Shown piece after piece: positions 1 to 5,638 of a DNA stretch of 7,210 nt; position 1 is the stretch's first letter; the number at the start of each line of letters is the position of its first letter. The stretch comes from an uncultured Alphaproteobacteria bacterium (lineage in GTDB: Bacteria > Pseudomonadota > Alphaproteobacteria > Rhizobiales > Rhizobiaceae). The notes beneath the pieces were generated by a model, which was not told where the DNA came from, made no database searches, and saw nothing but the letters and a program-made list of their open reading frames with translations. The stretch lies in assembly GCA_929200335.1 (NCBI GenBank), contig CAKMZG010000106.1, positions 929 through 8,138 on the forward strand, written 5' to 3'. The position numbers and the translations under genes are program-made.

Positions 1-1
1 A

Positions 2-322
2 TCATTTGCTATAGTTGCAGCTGGATTTGTGACTGGATGCCAAACTTATCCGAAAGGCAGTGAAGGTGAATATAAAGCAGCAAAAGCTTATATTAAAAAG
101 CACAGCGAAAGAACAATAGAAAATGAATTGCCCAGATATGCGCGTGATAAGAAAAATAAAGCTTTAGCCATATCACTCGATGGGGCTATAGGCGTCGGCT
201 TTAATAATCCTTCAGTTGGGAAGGCTAAAGCTCTTGCATTAAAAGAATGTAATAATAAGCGCAAAGGACGGCATCGTAAGTGCAGAATTATCATGGTCAA
301 TGATCGTTTTGTTGGGCGCTAA
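2..322 (+). CDS. Small lipoprotein with C-terminal cysteine-pair domain, 5' end cut by window edge
   Basis: The reading frame is open from the left edge, so the true start lies outside the window. The visible N-terminus is the hydrophobic end of a signal peptide, finishing in a lipobox (V-T-G-C) with the lipidated Cys at visible residue 13. GTG at 29 lies inside this signal and is not the real start. Gln at +2 after the Cys suggests outer-membrane sorting by the E. coli rule. The mature part is small and basic (about 94 residues). Its second half reads KALAIS-DGA-G, then an Ala/Lys helix, then two Cys (visible residues 83 and 94) bracketing a basic loop, and ends near VNDRFV. The downstream gene at 601-942 shares the GCQTxPKG start and the whole C-terminal layout, so the two are paralogues. 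The domain resembles small secreted Cys-pair domains seen in many alphaproteobacterial hypothetical proteins (recalled, not searched). The function is unknown; a disulfide between the two Cys is inferred. Confidence 0.78.
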   Translation, partial: SFAIVAAGFVTGCQTYPKGSEGEYKAAKAYIKKHSERTIENELPRYARDKKNKALAISLDGAIGVGFNNPSVGKAKALALKECNNKRKGRHRKCRIIMVNDRFVGR

Positions 323-600
323 CACTCTTTGAAAGACTTTTGCATAATTGTCTTTCGTCGCCTGAGTGCATCAATAATTTGCTCCGACCCTCAAATATGC
401 CCATATATTCTGCGGTTCTTGCTTCATTATTTTCTACTCAGTTCAACAAAACCCTTATTATGCAAAGGTCTTTCCGAACTAATAATTTTCAAAGATTACA
501 CTCAATTAAATTAAGCAAAATTGTTCTTTATTTGTGCAAAAATTATTGTAATATTTGGTGAAAATTAAACTTAATACAGTTTTTATTTAAGGGGGCGTGG
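323..600. other. AT-rich spacer between the two lipoprotein genes
   Basis: This 278-bp stretch holds the stem-loop at 331-356 and presumably the promoter of the second lipoprotein gene. I see no clean -35/-10 pair; TAATAT at 549-554 is the best -10-like hexamer but lacks a well-spaced -35. A strong Shine-Dalgarno (AAGGGGG, 589-595) ends 5 nt before the ATG at 601. Two short + strand open frames here (329-514 and 340-561) overlap each other, lack ribosome binding sites and read as low-complexity translation of AT-rich DNA, so no gene is called. Confidence 0.6.
331..356 (+). terminator. Possible weak stem-loop after the first lipoprotein gene
   Basis: Perfect 7-bp inverted repeat GAAAGAC / GTCTTTC with a 12-nt AT-rich loop, starting 9 nt after the TAA of the first lipoprotein gene. 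No T-run follows, so it is not a canonical intrinsic terminator. It may be a 3'-end stabilising hairpin, or chance in AT-rich DNA. Confidence 0.3.
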
Positions 601-942
601 ATGAAAATATTACAGCAACTGTTATTACCTTTGATTTTTTTGGGAATGCTTGCTGGGTGCCAAACTGCACCTAAAGGTAATTTACCTGGGTATTATAATC
701 GAGCAGCTGCAGTTATTAAAACTTCAAAGAAGTCAGAACAACAAATGGCTTATCTTAATGCTCATATAAAATATAAAAAACATAAAGCGGTGGCTATATC
801 CAAAAGTGGGGCTAGAGGTTTTAGCTATGGGTATTCTTCCGCTAAATATGCAGGTTCAATTGCATTAGCACACTGTAGAAGGCGAAACAGCAGTGTCTCG
901 CCATGCAGGCTTTTAGTCGTTGATGATAGTTTTGTTTGGTAA
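601..942 (+). CDS. Small lipoprotein with C-terminal cysteine-pair domain (complete paralogue)
   Basis: A complete 113-residue precursor. The start is fixed by a strong Shine-Dalgarno (AAGGGGG, 5 nt upstream) and a textbook lipoprotein signal: Met-Lys, a hydrophobic stretch at residues 3-17, and lipobox L-A-G-C with the lipidated Cys at residue 20. Gln at +2 suggests the outer membrane. A linker rich in Lys, Ala and Tyr (about 25-60) leads to the C-terminal domain at about 61-113. That domain reads KAVAIS-SGA-GFSYGYSS, an Ala-rich helix, Cys92 and Cys102 flanking an Arg/Ser loop, then CRLLVVDDSFVW. This layout matches the gene at 2-322 position for position, apart from a one-residue shorter loop between the Cys. 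A Cys92-Cys102 disulfide is inferred. The gene converges with tldD across a 76-bp gap with no clear terminator. Function unknown: an envelope protein without catalytic motifs, perhaps binding or structural. Confidence 0.82.
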   Translation: MKILQQLLLPLIFLGMLAGCQTAPKGNLPGYYNRAAAVIKTSKKSEQQMAYLNAHIKYKKHKAVAISKSGARGFSYGYSSAKYAGSIALAHCRRRNSSVSPCRLLVVDDSFVW

Positions 943-1018
943 TTTAAGTTTTCTTGAAAAATAGCCCTTTGTCTGTACGTAAATTGTTGGCAGAAATTAT
1001 AATCATTTGGCAACGCCA

Positions 1019-2455
1019 CTATGTGGCAGTGCCGCCGATGGTAATGTCTTCCATTAATACGCTAGGTTGTCCAACGCCCACAGGCACGGTTTGACCGGCT
1101 TTACCGCAGGCGCCAAAGCCAGGGTCGAGTTCCATATTATTGCCTAGCATTTTGATCCGCATCATATCTTGAGGGCCATTGCCGATCATAGTTGCGCCTT
1201 TAAGGGGAGCGGTAATTTTGCCATTTTCAATGCGATAGGCTTCTGTGCATTCAAAAACATATTTGCCCGAAGTGATATCCACCTGTCCGCCACCAAAGGA
1301 TTTGGCGTAAATGCCATCTTTAACGCTCTCAACAATCTCATCATGGGTTTTGTCACCCGATAACATATAGGTATTCGTCATGCGTGGCATAGGCGCATGG
1401 GCATAGGATTCACGGCGGCAATTGCCTGTTGATTCCATACCCATCAGACGGGCATTTTGTCGATCCTGCATATAGCCTACCAAAATGCCATCCTCAATGA
1501 GTGTGGTATTTTGTGACGGCGTGCCCTCATCATCAATGGAGAGTGAGCCACGACGGTTGGCTATGGTGCCATCATCAATCACAGTAACGCCTTTTGCCGC
1601 GACTTGCTCACCCATGAGGCCTGAAAATGCAGAAGTGCCTTTGCGGTTAAAATCACCTTCTAAACCATGGCCAACAGCCTCATGCAGCATAACACCCGGC
1701 CAACCAGGGCCTAAAACCACATCATAACTGCCTGCTGGTGCTGGTATTGCTTCTAAATTCACCAAAGCTTGGCGAAGGGCTTCATCGGCAACCGATTGCC
1801 AATTCTCTGTTGTAAGAAATTGATCTAACCCCATGCGCCAACCCATGCCGTGGGAGCCTGATTCTTGACGCTCGCCATTGCCTTCTTTTTCTGCTGCAAT
1901 GATAGAAATCCTTATATTCGCAATGGGACGAATATCACGGTAATGAGAGCCATCGCGGCGTAAAATTTCAATCACACGCCAAGCGCTGGTAATGGATGCA
2001 CTAACCTGACGCACTTTTGGGTCTTTTGCTCTCGCATAGGCATCAATCTCTTCTAAGATTTTAACTTTTTGCTCAAAGCTAGGTGAAATATTGGGGTTGT
2101 TAGCACTATATAATTGCGGGGCATTCATTTCAGGTGCAGCGCTATAGGTACCAGAATATCCTGCTTGAATGGCGCTAACCGCATCGCTTGCACGTTTCAA
2201 TGCTGCTTCTGATAAATCGCCCGCATGGGCATAAGCGCTGGCCTCACCCACAACAGCGCGTAGGCCAAAGCCTTGGCTGTTAGAAAAACTGCCGTTTTTC
2301 AATTTGCCATTATCATAACTTAAGCTTTCGACCTCGCTAAATTCAGTGTATAATTCGCCATCCTCGGCATTGGATAAGGTATTTTCTAAAATGCTTTGAA
2401 TACGAGATTGAGAACAATCAAAATTTTCTAATAGGTTAGGCTGTTTTGTATCCAT
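1019..2455 (-). CDS. tldD: Metalloprotease TldD (catalytic subunit of TldD/TldE)
   Basis: TldD with its partner TldE (PmbA) forms a cytoplasmic zinc peptidase that degrades unfolded peptides; in E. coli it matures microcin B17 and degrades the CcdA antitoxin. Counting from ATG at 2455, the protein has 478 residues against 481 in E. coli. The HExxxH zinc motif is visible as HEAVGH (His258, Glu259, His262), with the third ligand Cys450 in the FGACGKAGQTVPVG segment near the C-terminus. The flanking GxxGVMLHEAVGHGLEGDFNRKG block and the LIEDGILVGYMQDR strand are typical of the family. Start choice: in-frame GTG at 2464 would add three residues, but nothing like a Shine-Dalgarno precedes it, whereas ATG at 2455 has GTGAG 4 nt upstream. 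This is a weak preference. It lies 73-82 bp downstream of allE on the same strand and could share its transcript, although a hairpin sits between them. A GCCAC-TAT-GTGGC inverted repeat (1015-1027) spans the stop codon. tldE is not in the window. Confidence 0.96.
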   Translation of the reverse strand: MDTKQPNLLENFDCSQSRIQSILENTLSNAEDGELYTEFSEVESLSYDNGKLKNGSFSNSQGFGLRAVVGEASAYAHAGDLSEAALKRASDAVSAIQAGYSGTYSAAPEMNAPQLYSANNPNISPSFEQKVKILEEIDAYARAKDPKVRQVSASITSAWRVIEILRRDGSHYRDIRPIANIRISIIAAEKEGNGERQESGSHGMGWRMGLDQFLTTENWQSVADEALRQALVNLEAIPAPAGSYDVVLGPGWPGVMLHEAVGHGLEGDFNRKGTSAFSGLMGEQVAAKGVTVIDDGTIANRRGSLSIDDEGTPSQNTTLIEDGILVGYMQDRQNARLMGMESTGNCRRESYAHAPMPRMTNTYMLSGDKTHDEIVESVKDGIYAKSFGGGQVDITSGKYVFECTEAYRIENGKITAPLKGATMIGNGPQDMMRIKMLGNNMELDPGFGACGKAGQTVPVGVGQPSVLMEDITIGGTAT

Positions 2456-2459
2456 AATG

Positions 2460-2464
2460 CTCAC
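2460..2464 (-). promoter_or_regulatory. Weak Shine-Dalgarno favouring the ATG start of tldD
   Basis: On the minus strand GTGAG lies 4 nt before ATG at 2455. The first three bases of this site are also the alternative in-frame GTG start, which has only A/C-rich sequence upstream. This supports the ATG, but the short spacing leaves the choice open. Confidence 0.4.
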
Positions 2465-2478
2465 TTTTGAGTTGTTTG

Positions 2479-2492
2479 CCCGTTTTTACGGG
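2479..2492 (-). repeat. Perfect hairpin between allE and tldD
   Basis: CCCGT-TTTT-ACGGG (+ strand reading) forms a 5-bp GC-rich stem with a 4-nt loop. It lies in the 5' leader of tldD, about 23 nt before the chosen start, and 3' of allE. On the minus strand it is followed by CAAACAAC, not a T-run, so it is not a clear intrinsic terminator. It may separate the two messages or affect tldD translation, but no function can be shown from sequence. Confidence 0.45.
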
Positions 2493-2537
2493 ATTTTCAT
2501 CAAGGATGCAAAGGTCTTTTATGATTAAGTCTGTGCT

Positions 2538-3362
2538 TTAGAGTTTTAAGGGTGCGTGGCGATTAACATCTTTGTATAGAAGGTATCTGAAATTGCTGGG
2601 ACCCGATGCAACGCAAGCTTGTGGGCAGAATGCGCGTAGCCACATATAATCGCCCGCTTCAACCTCAACCCAATCTTTATTTAGGTGATAAACTGCCTTA
2701 CCTTCTAAAACATAAAGGCCGTGTTCCATCACATGAGTTTCAGCAAAGGGAATATTACCACCGGGTTTAAAGGTTACAATATTTACATGCATGTCATGGC
2801 GTAAATCTGTAGGCTCCACAAAGCGCGTTGTGCCCCATGCCTCATCACAATCAGGCATACAATTAATTGCCGTCTCTTGATCTGAGGTCACAAAAGCTTG
2901 CGGCATCTCAATGCCATCAACAGCCTGATAGGCTTTTCTAATCCAATGAAATTTAGCAGGTTGCTTATTTGGATTATGGATTTCCCATTGTGCTGCCGGC
3001 GGGACAAAAGCATAGCCGCCTTCGCTCATGGTATGCTTTTTGCCTTCAATGGTAAGCTCTAAGCAGCCCTCAACAACAAAAATAACGCTTTCTGCTTGTG
3101 GGTTATCTTCCGGGTGTTGTGAGCCACCATTTTTTGAGATTTCCACAATGTAATGGGAGAAGGTTTCAGAAAATCCCGTCATGGGTCGTGCTAATACCCA
3201 AAGGCGAGTATTTTCAAAATGTGGCAAAAAACTCGATACAATATCGCGCATAACGCCTTTAGGCATGACCATATAAGCATCTGTAAAATGCGCACGATCT
3301 GTCATGATGTCAGTTTGTGATGGTAGGCCGCCGAGTGCTGAATAATAATAGGGGGTGTTCAT
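2538..3362 (-). CDS. allE: (S)-ureidoglycine aminohydrolase, bicupin
   Basis: AllE (formerly YlbA; plant UGlyAH) is a manganese enzyme that hydrolyses (S)-ureidoglycine to (S)-ureidoglycolate and ammonia in allantoin breakdown, in the cytosol. The 274-residue protein has two cupin domains (about 60-130 and 190-250) and is slightly longer than E. coli AllE (261). The metal-binding C-terminal cupin shows the family signature ETHVMEHGLYVLEG. Glu208, His210 and His214, with Gln248 in the CPQAC segment, correspond to the Mn ligands known from the plant enzyme. The N-terminal block YYSALGGLPSQTDIMTDRA and the C-terminal YLLYKDVNRHAP also match the family. No signal peptide is visible. ATG at 3362 has CAAAGG (3370-3375) 7 nt upstream, so the start is secure. 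It lies between the IalB gene (235 bp upstream) and tldD (downstream), with no allantoinase, allantoate amidohydrolase or uricase gene in view. A related cupin acting on another substrate cannot be excluded. Confidence 0.9.
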   Translation of the reverse strand: MNTPYYYSALGGLPSQTDIMTDRAHFTDAYMVMPKGVMRDIVSSFLPHFENTRLWVLARPMTGFSETFSHYIVEISKNGGSQHPEDNPQAESVIFVVEGCLELTIEGKKHTMSEGGYAFVPPAAQWEIHNPNKQPAKFHWIRKAYQAVDGIEMPQAFVTSDQETAINCMPDCDEAWGTTRFVEPTDLRHDMHVNIVTFKPGGNIPFAETHVMEHGLYVLEGKAVYHLNKDWVEVEAGDYMWLRAFCPQACVASGPSNFRYLLYKDVNRHAPLKL

Positions 3363-3597
3363 ATTTATACCTTTGAATTTTGCAGCATTAAAGCATGTTT
3401 CTTTTTAACTTATTTAAAAAAAAAATTAAAACAGTTTTTAGTAACATAGAGGGGAGATTGCATAATGAGATTACATGCATAGCGCGTGTAGCGTATAGGT
3501 CTTTTCAAATAAACGCATCAAGATATAGGTGTAACTATCCATCAGTGCAATCACTTTGCAAACTGGCTTTTCGATAGGGATTTTATAGCACAATAAA
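3363..3597. other. AT-rich spacer upstream of allE
   Basis: This 235-bp gap between the IalB gene and allE (both minus strand) is AT-rich, with a run of ten A at 3416-3425 (T on the allE coding strand). It is long enough for allE to have its own promoter, but I could not pick a convincing -35/-10 pair. A bulged inverted repeat lies at 3543-3565 (CAG-TGCAA / TTGCA-AA-CTG) about 35 nt past the IalB stop. On the minus strand no T-run follows it. No gene is supported here. Confidence 0.5.
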
Positions 3598-4155
3598 CTA
3601 TGGTAAGTTTTTGAAGCCCTCGCTAAATCCAGATAAATCGACAGGAATGCCAATGCCTTCTTCCGGTGTTTGGAATATAATGAATACAGCATTGCTGCCT
3701 TTTCTGAATGATTCCAATATTTTACCTTCTAAAAGAACTTCCGCATAGCACCCATCTTGAACACAACGCACAAATGCGGTGCGGCCAATGTTTTCGCCGT
3801 CTATGTTAAGGCCAAGGCCGTTGGTCAATAAAACGCCAAGCGGCGCTAGAACACGCAAAATGCGTTCTTTTTTATCTGCGGTTTTTAAAACTATAACGGA
3901 TAACCCAACCTCTTTGCGATCTTGAGCAACAACATTTTGCATCAGGGCGCATTGTTCTGCTGGTGCACCAGGAGGTGTATCGCAAACAATCGACCATGGG
4001 CCATAATGCGATTTAGTTTCTTCTTGAGCATGGGCGGTGTTTAATTGAATGCCGCAGATCATGGTAATGCACAAGCCAAGTGTGGTGATTGCTTTAATGT
4101 GTTTTTTAGCTGTCTTACCCAATGGGGATAAAAAATTGTCTTTTATTTGTCGCAT
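3598..4155 (-). CDS. Invasion-associated locus B (IalB) family periplasmic protein
   Basis: IalB-family proteins are small secreted proteins named after a Bartonella factor needed for red-cell invasion. They occur widely in free-living alphaproteobacteria, where their role is unclear. From ATG at 4155 the protein has 185 residues. It has a basic N-region, a hydrophobic core at about 22-37, and a signal peptidase I site AHA|QE after residue 43. The mature domain opens with the hallmark GPWSIVC and carries two close Cys pairs (58/69 and 131/136), probably disulfides. The conserved RVLAPLGVLLTNGLGLNIDG and FQTPEEGIGIPVDLSGFSEGF segments follow. Start choice: an in-frame ATG at 4188 would add 11 residues but has no ribosome binding site and would put a polar stretch before the signal. 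ATG at 4155 has GGAG 6 nt upstream. The gene is transcribed away from coxB. Despite the family name, nothing here implies pathogenicity. Confidence 0.93.
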   Translation of the reverse strand: MRQIKDNFLSPLGKTAKKHIKAITTLGLCITMICGIQLNTAHAQEETKSHYGPWSIVCDTPPGAPAEQCALMQNVVAQDRKEVGLSVIVLKTADKKERILRVLAPLGVLLTNGLGLNIDGENIGRTAFVRCVQDGCYAEVLLEGKILESFRKGSNAVFIIFQTPEEGIGIPVDLSGFSEGFKNLP

Positions 4156-4161
4156 TTTATG

Positions 4162-4165
4162 CTCC
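4162..4165 (-). promoter_or_regulatory. Shine-Dalgarno deciding the IalB-family start
   Basis: GGAG on the minus strand, 6 nt before ATG at 4155. It supports the shorter start over the ATG at 4188, which has no purine-rich site ahead of it. Confidence 0.65.
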
Positions 4166-4183
4166 GAATCGTAGGTTGCCGCA

Positions 4184-4212
4184 ATCATGGACGTTATGGC
4201 TTAAAATTTCAA
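4184..4212 (-). promoter_or_regulatory. Candidate sigma70-type promoter of the IalB-family gene
   Basis: On the minus strand, TTGAAA (4207-4212; 5 of 6 to TTGACA), a 17-bp spacer and CATGAT (4184-4189; 4 of 6 to TATAAT). Transcription would begin near 4177, leaving a leader of about 20 nt that contains the GGAG. The alternative ATG at 4188 would then lie inside the -10 and be untranscribed. Prediction by eye; AT-rich DNA yields such matches by chance. Confidence 0.35.
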
Positions 4213-4248
4213 AGTTTTTTGTCATTTCTCAAGGTTTTTTGTAATTTG
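4209..4248. repeat. Two tandem 20-bp imperfect direct repeats upstream of the IalB-family gene
   Basis: Units 4209-4228 and 4229-4248 are adjacent and match at 17 of 20 positions. They differ at the fifth base (A/G), the fifteenth (C/A) and the last (C/G). The shared core is GTTTTTTGT followed by ATTT two bases on. A 20-bp period is about two helical turns, so two protein dimers could bind the same face. The array abuts the candidate -35 of the IalB-family gene. An operator is inferred, not shown; simple duplication of a T-rich segment is the alternative. Confidence 0.5.
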
Positions 4249-4391
4249 TGATGGGGATATGTAAAATTCTTATTAATAGGCATTGGAAAGTGATACATTC
4301 GCTGGTAAATATGGCTAGTTTAGGACGCGCGATATTGGGTTACTGATGGACTAATTATCTTTGTGTGCAAAAATGCCGCATCACTGCGACA

Positions 4392-4407
4392 CTGCAAATG
4401 GTTGCAG
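4392..4407. repeat. Perfect inverted repeat CTGCAA-ATGG-TTGCAG
   Basis: Six-base perfect arms with a 4-base centre, about 280 bp before coxB. This is the size of a typical dimeric repressor or activator site, or a small hairpin. No T-run follows on either strand. Confidence 0.4.
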
Positions 4408-4460
4408 CTTGGCTTTGATTGTGGTTTTTGTCTCCTGAATTGTGCTACTATGGTCACAAA

Positions 4461-4489
4461 TTGAGAAAAGAGGTTGGATTTTTTCTCAA
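4461..4489. repeat. Inverted repeat with 9-bp perfect arms upstream of coxB
   Basis: TTGAGAAAA (4461-4469) pairs with TTTTCTCAA (4481-4489). A further G-T and A-T pair inside gives an 11-bp stem over a 7-nt loop. It lies about 200 bp before coxB and just downstream of the TACTAT hexamer, so it may be in the 5' leader if transcription starts there. It could be an RNA hairpin or a protein-binding palindrome. Confidence 0.5.
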
Positions 4490-4595
4490 AATGTGGGATG
4501 TGAGTAGCATTGATCTTGAGATTCTGCATCTTCTTGCTTTTTATTAGGCGTTTGGTGTGCGAATCGTATGATAGAAGCAAGTGTTTTTCGATCTG

Positions 4596-4611
4596 ATTAT
4601 CTTTTGATAAT
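4596..4611. repeat. Perfect inverted repeat ATTATC-TTTT-GATAAT
   Basis: Six-base arms with a T4 loop, 75 bp before the coxB start. It could be a weak leader hairpin or an operator-like palindrome. The AT-rich arms make chance occurrence more likely than for the other repeats. Confidence 0.35.
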
Positions 4612-4686
4612 GAAGCATTGAAAGAGGATTTGCACAGTTGATAGCCAAGCATATTTGGTTTGCTATAAATTTGGAGTTTTAGCGAT

Positions 4687-5613
4687 ATGAAGCTGATAAT
4701 AAAAGCGATTGGTTCAATCTTTGCACTTATGAGCATGGTTGGTGCTGCCCTTTTGAGCATTGGTGGCATTGCAAATGCCGCAAAACCTGAGCCTTGGGCG
4801 ATATGGCACCAAGAAGCCGGTAGTGCAGAGATGCGCTGGATTGAATGGTTCGATCTATATACCCTTTGGTTTATTGTTCCGATTGTGATTTTTGTTCTAA
4901 TTCTACTGATCTATGTAGTTGTGAAGTTCAGAGCAAAAGCCAATCCAAACCCATCTAAAACCAGTCACCATACTCCGATTGAGATTATTTGGACTTTAGG
5001 GCCTGTTTTGATTTTGGTGGCATTAGCTATTCCATCATTCCAACTTTTGACCCATCAACTTACCCCGCCAGCAAATCCTGATTTGACGGTTAAGGCTGTT
5101 GGCTACCAATGGTACTGGGGATATGAGTATCAAGATGAGAGCGAATTAAGCTATGAATCAGTGCTTATTGGTCGTGAAAAATACAGCGATCCAGACGCCG
5201 CAAAAGAAGAGCGCGCTGAATATGGTAAAGAAGATGAAGAAAAATATCCTTACCTTCTAGCTGTTGATAATGAGCTTGTTGTTCCAGTTAACAAAACCAT
5301 CCGCGTTTTAGTGACAGCCGCTGACGTTATTCATGATTTCGCTTTACCAGCTTTTGGTCTTAAAATTGATGCGGTTCCTGGCCGTACCAATGAAACTTGG
5401 TTCCGCGCTGAAAAAGAAGGCCTATACTATGGCCAATGTTCAGAGCTTTGCGGTAAAGACCATGCTTTCATGCCAATTGCTATTCGCGTTGTCTCTGAAG
5501 AGCAATTCGCTGAGTGGCAAAAAGCTGCCGCTGAGGATGTTGGCGAGGCTAACAAAGCACTCATGGTTTCAATTGATACCACAACGAAAACAATTCAAAC
5601 GGCCGGTAATTAA
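4687..5613 (+). CDS. coxB: Cytochrome c oxidase subunit II (CuA subunit)
   Basis: Subunit II of the aa3-type oxidase (also called ctaC) accepts electrons from cytochrome c at a binuclear CuA centre on the periplasmic side and passes them to heme a in subunit I. The 308-residue precursor has a signal peptide with probable cleavage at ANA|AK (after residue 31). Two membrane helices follow (about 58-80 and 101-122), then the aromatic electron-entry motif QWYW (141-144). The CuA ligands are all present: His216 in VIHDF, Cys251, Glu253 and Cys255 in CSELC, His259 and Met262. A charged stretch rich in Glu, Lys and Asp (about 149-187) sits between QWYW and the cupredoxin core; it appears about a dozen residues longer than my recollection of the Paracoccus protein. 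GGAG at 4673-4676 lies 10 nt before the ATG. First gene of the operon; ctaD follows after 28 bp. Confidence 0.98.
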   Translation: MKLIIKAIGSIFALMSMVGAALLSIGGIANAAKPEPWAIWHQEAGSAEMRWIEWFDLYTLWFIVPIVIFVLILLIYVVVKFRAKANPNPSKTSHHTPIEIIWTLGPVLILVALAIPSFQLLTHQLTPPANPDLTVKAVGYQWYWGYEYQDESELSYESVLIGREKYSDPDAAKEERAEYGKEDEEKYPYLLAVDNELVVPVNKTIRVLVTAADVIHDFALPAFGLKIDAVPGRTNETWFRAEKEGLYYGQCSELCGKDHAFMPIAIRVVSEEQFAEWQKAAAEDVGEANKALMVSIDTTTKTIQTAGN

Positions 5614-5638
5614 ACCGCGCGTAAGTTTAGGAGCTTAA

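Larger units (their letters stand above)
4156..4686. other. Long divergent intergenic region between the IalB-family gene and coxB
   Basis: About 530 bp without a credible gene. The left end holds the candidate promoter and tandem repeat of the IalB-family gene. The right two thirds is the upstream region of the cox operon and contains perfect inverted repeats at 4392-4407, 4461-4489 and 4596-4611, plus a looser one (CTTGCTT 4533-4539 / AAGCAAG 4575-4581). I found no confident -35/-10 for coxB: TACTAT (4446-4451) and TATAAA (4664-4669) are -10-like but lack well-spaced -35 partners. An open frame across 4320-4769 on the minus strand runs into coxB and has no family resemblance. Confidence 0.6.

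Noticed and set aside
329..561. Two overlapping + strand open frames (61 and 73 codons) in the spacer between the lipoprotein genes
   Set aside because: No ribosome binding site before either ATG, no recognisable motif, and composition that matches translated AT-rich noncoding DNA.
1015..1027. GCCAC-TAT-GTGGC palindrome over the tldD stop codon as a bidirectional terminator
   Set aside because: Five-base arms, a 3-nt loop and no T-run on either side; part of it is constrained by coding sequence.
3465..3482. A 5-codon + strand frame (MRLHA) preceded by a good GGGGAG site
   Set aside because: Nothing on the + strand follows it that it could regulate, and a single purine-rich match is expected by chance.
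3543..3565. Bulged inverted repeat downstream of the IalB-family gene as a terminator
   Set aside because: The stem is broken by an AA bulge and no T-run follows on the minus strand; the four T that follow on the + strand have no gene to terminate.
3395..3577. A + strand open frame of 60 codons upstream of allE
   Set aside because: It begins with a Lys/Phe-rich stretch produced by the A-run at 3416-3425, has no Shine-Dalgarno and overlaps the probable allE promoter region.
3471..3692. A minus-strand 73-codon frame overlapping the end of the IalB-family gene
   Set aside because: It is out of frame with a well-supported gene and has no family resemblance.
4320..4769. A minus-strand 149-codon frame opposite the start of coxB
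   Set aside because: It runs antisense through the coxB signal peptide region, lacks a ribosome binding site and has no recognisable domain; shadow frame.
5333..5638. A 101-codon + strand frame inside coxB
   Set aside because: It is a frame-shifted reading of the CuA domain of coxB, which is fully explained by the main frame.
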